A stretch of DNA of 64,000 nt from Pseudomonas chlororaphis (lineage in GTDB: Bacteria > Pseudomonadota > Gammaproteobacteria > Pseudomonadales > Pseudomonadaceae): positions 62,001 through 126,000 of the forward strand of contig NZ_MOAL01000009.1 of the NCBI RefSeq assembly GCF_003731765.1, written 5' to 3'. The number at the start of each line of letters is the position of its first letter. Position 1 is the stretch's first letter. The translations under genes were made by a program, and so were the position numbers. Below, piece after piece: positions 61,076 through 64,000 of the stretch. The notes beneath the pieces were generated by a model. It did not search any database. It was not told the origin of the DNA and saw nothing but the letters and a program-made list of their open reading frames with translations.

Positions 61076-61510
61076 GTGGAACACTCGCTCTTAGTTTGGT
61101 TGTTGCCGACTCTTGCATTGGTCGCGGGTGTCGCCATCGGATTCCTGATCGCTCGCCTGCTGCCGAACGCCGCGCCTAACCGCACGCAACGTCAGCTGGA
61201 TGATATCCAGGAACGTTTTGACAGCTATCAGAACGAAGTGGTCACCCACTTCAACAGCACCGCCACCCTGGTGAAAAAACTCACCCAAAGCTATCAGGAA
61301 GTGCAGGACCATCTCGCCGAGGGTGCCAACCGCCTGGCCCTGGACGAACTGACCCGCCAACGCCTGCTGGCAGCCCTGCATTCGGACTCGGCCCAAGCGC
61401 CGCGCGAACGCCTGACTCCACCACGCGATCAGGAGCCGCCACGGGACTACGCGCCCAAGACGCCCAACGCGCCGGGCATGCTGGACGAACATTACGGTCT
61501 TAAGAAGTAA
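61076..61510 (+). CDS. zapG: ZapG/YhcB family inner membrane protein (DUF1043)
   Basis: A 144-aa protein with an N-terminal helix (LLPTLALVAGVAIGFLIARLL), a coiled coil containing FDSYQNEVVTHFNSTATLVKKLTQSYQEVQDHLAEGA, which is the YhcB signature, and a disordered proline-rich tail. The E. coli homologue links cell division and envelope growth. Start is GTG at 61076, with GAGGAAG about 7 bases before it. Followed by a strong terminator. Confidence 0.92.
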   Translation: MEHSLLVWLLPTLALVAGVAIGFLIARLLPNAAPNRTQRQLDDIQERFDSYQNEVVTHFNSTATLVKKLTQSYQEVQDHLAEGANRLALDELTRQRLLAALHSDSAQAPRERLTPPRDQEPPRDYAPKTPNAPGMLDEHYGLKK

Positions 61511-61524
61511 CCTTCTTCCGGCAT

Positions 61525-61564
61525 AAAAAAGCCCGCCCGATTCTCAGATCGGGCGGGCTTTTTT
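61525..61564. terminator. Bidirectional terminator between zapG/yhcB and the OmpA-type gene
   Basis: GCCCGCCCGAT pairs with ATCGGGCGGGC around a 6-base loop, with A-run before and T-run after. Confidence 0.95.
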
Positions 61565-61588
61565 GTGCCTGGCGTTCAGGCCGGGTAC

Positions 61589-62314
61589 TTACGGATATTG
61601 CTGGTACTGCTGCTGACCCTGTTGCTGGTATTGCTGGCCTGGAATGGCCTTGAGGTTGACCTCGACACGACGGTTCTGGGCACGGCCGTTGACGTCAGCG
61701 TTGCTGGCAATCGGGTTATCCGGGCCGGCACCGCGTGCCGACAGGTTGGCACCGCTGACACCCTGGGAGGTCAAGTAAGTGGCCACGCTTTGCGCCCGGC
61801 GTTGAGACAGGTCCATGTTGTGCTGGCGGGCGCCAGTGCTGTCGGTGTAACCGACGATCTCGATCTGGTTCTGGTTGAACTCCTTGAGGGAGTTGGCCAG
61901 GTTGTTCAGCGGCTGATAGAAGCTCGGAGCGATGTTCGCCGAGTCGGTGCCGAAGGTGATGTTGCCCGGCATGATCAGTTTGATCTGATCGCCCTGGCGC
62001 TGCACTTCAACACCGGTATTGGCCATGCTGGCGCGCAGTTTCTTTTCCTGCTGGTCAGCGTAGTAGCCGTAACCGGCGGCAGATGCCCCGACCACTGCGG
62101 CGCCGATCAGCGCACCCTTGCCACGGTTGTTGTGGTCGATGGCGGCACCGGCAAGCGCACCGGCCAAGGCCCCCAGGCCACCGTATTTTGCAGTTTTGCT
62201 CATGCCCGAGGAGCCCTCGGCCTGCCCCTGATTGTCATAAGGGTTAGGCGAAGCACAGCCGGACAACAGGGCCACAGCAGTAGCGACAATAATCAAACGA
62301 CGCGAGGTGAACAT
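61589..62314 (-). CDS. OmpA-family lipoprotein with glycine zipper
   Basis: A 241-aa outer membrane lipoprotein: lipobox LLSGCAS, a glycine-zipper segment (about 44-90, GGLGALAGALAGAAIDH and GALIGAAVVGASAAGYGYY), then an OmpA C-terminal domain (IEIVGYTDSTGARQHNMDLSQRRAQSVATYL) that binds peptidoglycan, and a Gln/Tyr-rich tail. This is the YiaD-like architecture. It tethers the outer membrane to the wall. Single gene with a terminator. Confidence 0.92.
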   Translation of the reverse strand: MFTSRRLIIVATAVALLSGCASPNPYDNQGQAEGSSGMSKTAKYGGLGALAGALAGAAIDHNNRGKGALIGAAVVGASAAGYGYYADQQEKKLRASMANTGVEVQRQGDQIKLIMPGNITFGTDSANIAPSFYQPLNNLANSLKEFNQNQIEIVGYTDSTGARQHNMDLSQRRAQSVATYLTSQGVSGANLSARGAGPDNPIASNADVNGRAQNRRVEVNLKAIPGQQYQQQGQQQYQQYP

Positions 62315-62425
62315 GGAAAGCTCCTACTTTTTGCATTCTGTGATGCAGCGGACATTGGCAACCGACCTCTGCTGGCGTTGGAACGCACGGGGTGGCAAAA
62401 ATTCCGTGGGCCGCTCAGCAAAAAA

Positions 62426-63070
62426 TCAGGCCCTGACAAAGGGGTTTTCACGCATTTCATCGCCCAGACGCGTGTCGGGACCATGCCCAGCGACCACAAT
62501 TGCGTCCTCATCGAGGGTGTACAAGCGCTGCTTGATCGAGCGCACGATGGTGGCTTGATCGCCGCCCCATAAATCCGTGCGCCCGACACCACGCTTGAAC
62601 AGGGTGTCACCGGCAATCAGAAGCTTAGCCTCGGAAAACCAAAAGCTCATGGAACCTGGCGTATGTCCTGGCGTGTGCAAAGCGACGCCGCAGCCACAGG
62701 CCAGCTCCTCATCGTCGGTCAGCCAGCGATCAGGGGCTGGCACCGGCGTATAGGGCACGCCGAACATGTTGCATTGCATTTCCAGGTTGTCCCAAAGGAA
62801 CTGGTCTTCCTTGTGCAGGTGCAAGGTGGCGCCGGTTTTCTCCTTCATCTGCCCCGACGCCAGGAAGTGATCCAGGTGGGCATGAGTGTGGATGATGCTC
62901 ACCACTTGCAAACCCAGGGCCTCAAGACGCGCCAGGATCAATTCCGGATTGCCGCCCGGATCAACGACGATGGCCTTCTTGGTGATGGGGTCACCGATGA
63001 TGGTGCAGTTGCACTGCAAAGGGCCGACGGGGAAGGTTTCGCGGATAAGAGCAGGGCGGGCGACGTCCAT
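62426..63070 (-). CDS. Metallo-beta-lactamase-fold hydrolase (glyoxalase II-like)
   Basis: A 214-aa protein with the di-metal motif HTHAHLDH (HxHxDH at 63-68), a later His in LHTPGHTPGSMSFW, an Asp in LIAGDTLF and the closing VVAGHGPDTRLGDEM. It fits the YcbL/GloB-like group of thioester or lactone hydrolases. The start MDVARPALIRETF at 63070 is chosen because the long upstream extension has no homology and overlaps ogt's 3' end. Confidence 0.88.
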   Translation of the reverse strand: MDVARPALIRETFPVGPLQCNCTIIGDPITKKAIVVDPGGNPELILARLEALGLQVVSIIHTHAHLDHFLASGQMKEKTGATLHLHKEDQFLWDNLEMQCNMFGVPYTPVPAPDRWLTDDEELACGCGVALHTPGHTPGSMSFWFSEAKLLIAGDTLFKRGVGRTDLWGGDQATIVRSIKQRLYTLDEDAIVVAGHGPDTRLGDEMRENPFVRA

Positions 63071-63128
63071 GGGGCGTTCCTGTGAAAATTTGAGCGGGCA
63101 TTTTGGCACAGCCCGCCGAGCCGCAGCA

Positions 63129-63629
63129 TCAGAACGCCAATTGCCCGGTCGCACCGCCCTCCAAAGCCAAGAGGAACTGCTTGGCCGGCAGGCCACCCGC
63201 GAACCCGGTCAGGCTGCCAGAGGCGCCAATCACTCGATGACAAGGAGCGATGATCGAGATGGGGTTTCGGCCGTTGGCCGCACCGACCGCGCGCACCGCC
63301 TTGGGCCGGCCGATTTGCCGGGCAATGTCGCTGTAGCTGCGGGTCTCTCCGAAAGGAATGGTCAGTAACGCCTGCCACACCTGGCGCTGGAATTCAGTCC
63401 CCATAAAATCCAGCTCAAGCTCGAAGTTGCTTCGGCCACCGGCAAAGTACTCGCCCAATTGCCGCTGGGTTTCCTGCAGCACCGGTGTGTCGGGGGCTTC
63501 CTGCATCGGCCCCAGGCGGACCCGCTGGGGCGCGTCGTTCTCCCACAAAATGGCCGCCAGCCTGGAGCCCCTGGCCACCAGCGTCAGTTGACCAACAGGG
63601 GAGTTCATCAAGGTGTAGGTACAGGGCAT
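63129..63629 (-). CDS. ogt: Methylated-DNA--protein-cysteine methyltransferase
   Basis: A 166-aa suicide repair protein that removes alkyl groups from O6-alkylguanine. The acceptor is Cys130 in IIAPCHRVIG, preceded by the helix-turn-helix VRAVGAANGRNP; the C terminus carries GFAGGLPAKQFLLALEG. No AraC-like Ada domain is fused, so it is the Ogt type. M8 (63608) is an alternative start. Confidence 0.93.
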   Translation of the reverse strand: MPCTYTLMNSPVGQLTLVARGSRLAAILWENDAPQRVRLGPMQEAPDTPVLQETQRQLGEYFAGGRSNFELELDFMGTEFQRQVWQALLTIPFGETRSYSDIARQIGRPKAVRAVGAANGRNPISIIAPCHRVIGASGSLTGFAGGLPAKQFLLALEGGATGQLAF

Positions 63630-64000
63630 GGGCCGGCTCCTTGGGTCGCGGGCATCGATGAGGCGGTCATAAAGCTGCAGGTTCAGGCCCTCACAATACC
63701 GTTGTCCTGGCTGGGAAAGTGCTCACTTTACGTTCAAGGCCATCGCCATGAACTGTGTTTCTTGCGGTTGAACTTCAGGCATTTTCGCAACGGTCATCCC
63801 CCTAGCGACAGACCGACAGTCGGAGAAAGATGGCTATTAGCCATATTCTTAAGTTTCTGACACATTCGTCCGATAAAGCTCGATAGAATGCGCGCTTTTC
63901 TGGCGTCAATTTTTTCTAAAAGCCCCTTTAAACGCGATACGTTCTCACGATGAATCGCACCATGTAGCGGTCACATCGGGAAGGCCGCCGTCATTTCAGG
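63630..64000. other. Intergenic region at the window end, no supported gene
   Basis: This is the upstream region of ogt and of whatever follows. On the plus strand a TAGAAT (63884-63889) could be a -10 element, and near 63953 a five-codon frame ATG AAT CGC ACC ATG TAG occurs. The next plus-strand gene, if any, starts beyond the window. Confidence 0.4.

Noticed and set aside
1..64000. Search for CRISPR arrays, insertion sequences, prophage genes, toxin-antitoxin pairs and defence systems
   Set aside because: No regularly spaced repeats, transposase, integrase, phage structural gene or recognisable defence gene found; the content is core genome.

Overview
The window is a GC-rich stretch of chromosome from a Pseudomonas of the fluorescens type. 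The evidence is the gene content and order: a cyoABCDE cluster, a complete dcw (division and cell wall) cluster ending in lpxC, an rsmI/rnpB/lpoA/yraN/SIS/BON block, then sspBA-petCBA-rpsI-rplM and zapE-trpS, plus Pseudomonas-type REP elements and LpxC/PBP3 proteins whose lengths and residue numbering fit P. aeruginosa. I see no insertion sequence, prophage, CRISPR array, tRNA or obvious horizontally acquired island; almost everything is core or near-core genome. I did not find a clearly new multi-gene system.

Layout. (1) 1-7.4 kb, mostly minus strand: queC, a cytochrome b561, and the cyo quinol oxidase operon (cyoA to cyoE), with a gene-free stretch of about 740 bp upstream of cyoA. (2) 7.4-11.1 kb: dsbB, the NO-detoxifying flavohaemoglobin hmp/fhp, and its divergent NorR-type activator; two GT-N7-AC sites lie between them. 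(3) 11.1-15.9 kb: cheV behind a good sigma-28 promoter, a GNAT acetyltransferase, a small secreted protein, a YkgJ-type cysteine-cluster protein, an Aer-like PAS chemoreceptor and a small conserved-looking protein. (4) 16.0-25.9 kb, plus strand: an RND efflux adaptor and pump with its own two-component system, a REPIN, a small secreted protein, an OprD-type porin and a membrane diguanylate cyclase. (5) 26.0-43.9 kb, minus strand: the dcw cluster, in transcription order mraZ-rsmH-ftsL-ftsI-murE-murF-mraY-murD-ftsW-murG-murC-ddl-ftsQ-ftsA-ftsZ, followed by lpxC with its own promoter. A sigma-70 promoter and three 10-bp-spaced repeats (probable MraZ boxes) sit in front of mraZ. (6) 44.1-49.6 kb: RNase P RNA, rsmI, and the divergent lpoA-yraN-SIS-BON operon, then sspB-sspA. 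(7) 50.3-54.1 kb, minus: the cytochrome bc1 operon petABC and the rplM-rpsI ribosomal operon; both promoters carry a strong palindrome over the -35 region. (8) 54.2-64.0 kb: aldo/keto reductase, an LCAD-like acyl-CoA dehydrogenase divergent from a GlxA-type AraC regulator, zapE, trpS with an unusual C-terminal extension, a hydrolase, zapG/yhcB, an OmpA-type lipoprotein, a metallo-hydrolase, ogt, and a promoter-like region leading out of the window.

Functionally the window joins respiration (cyo and bc1 branches), envelope building (peptidoglycan precursors, PBP3 and its partners, LpoA, LpxC, BON and OmpA lipoproteins), cell division, and sensing and export (CheV, Aer-like receptor, RND pump with two-component system, diguanylate cyclase). 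The observations most worth following are the tandem YegP-like repeats at the C terminus of TrpS, the palindromes over the petA and rplM promoters, the paired NorR-type sites, the sigma-28 promoter of cheV, and a REP element that supplies the stop codon of the acyl-CoA dehydrogenase gene.
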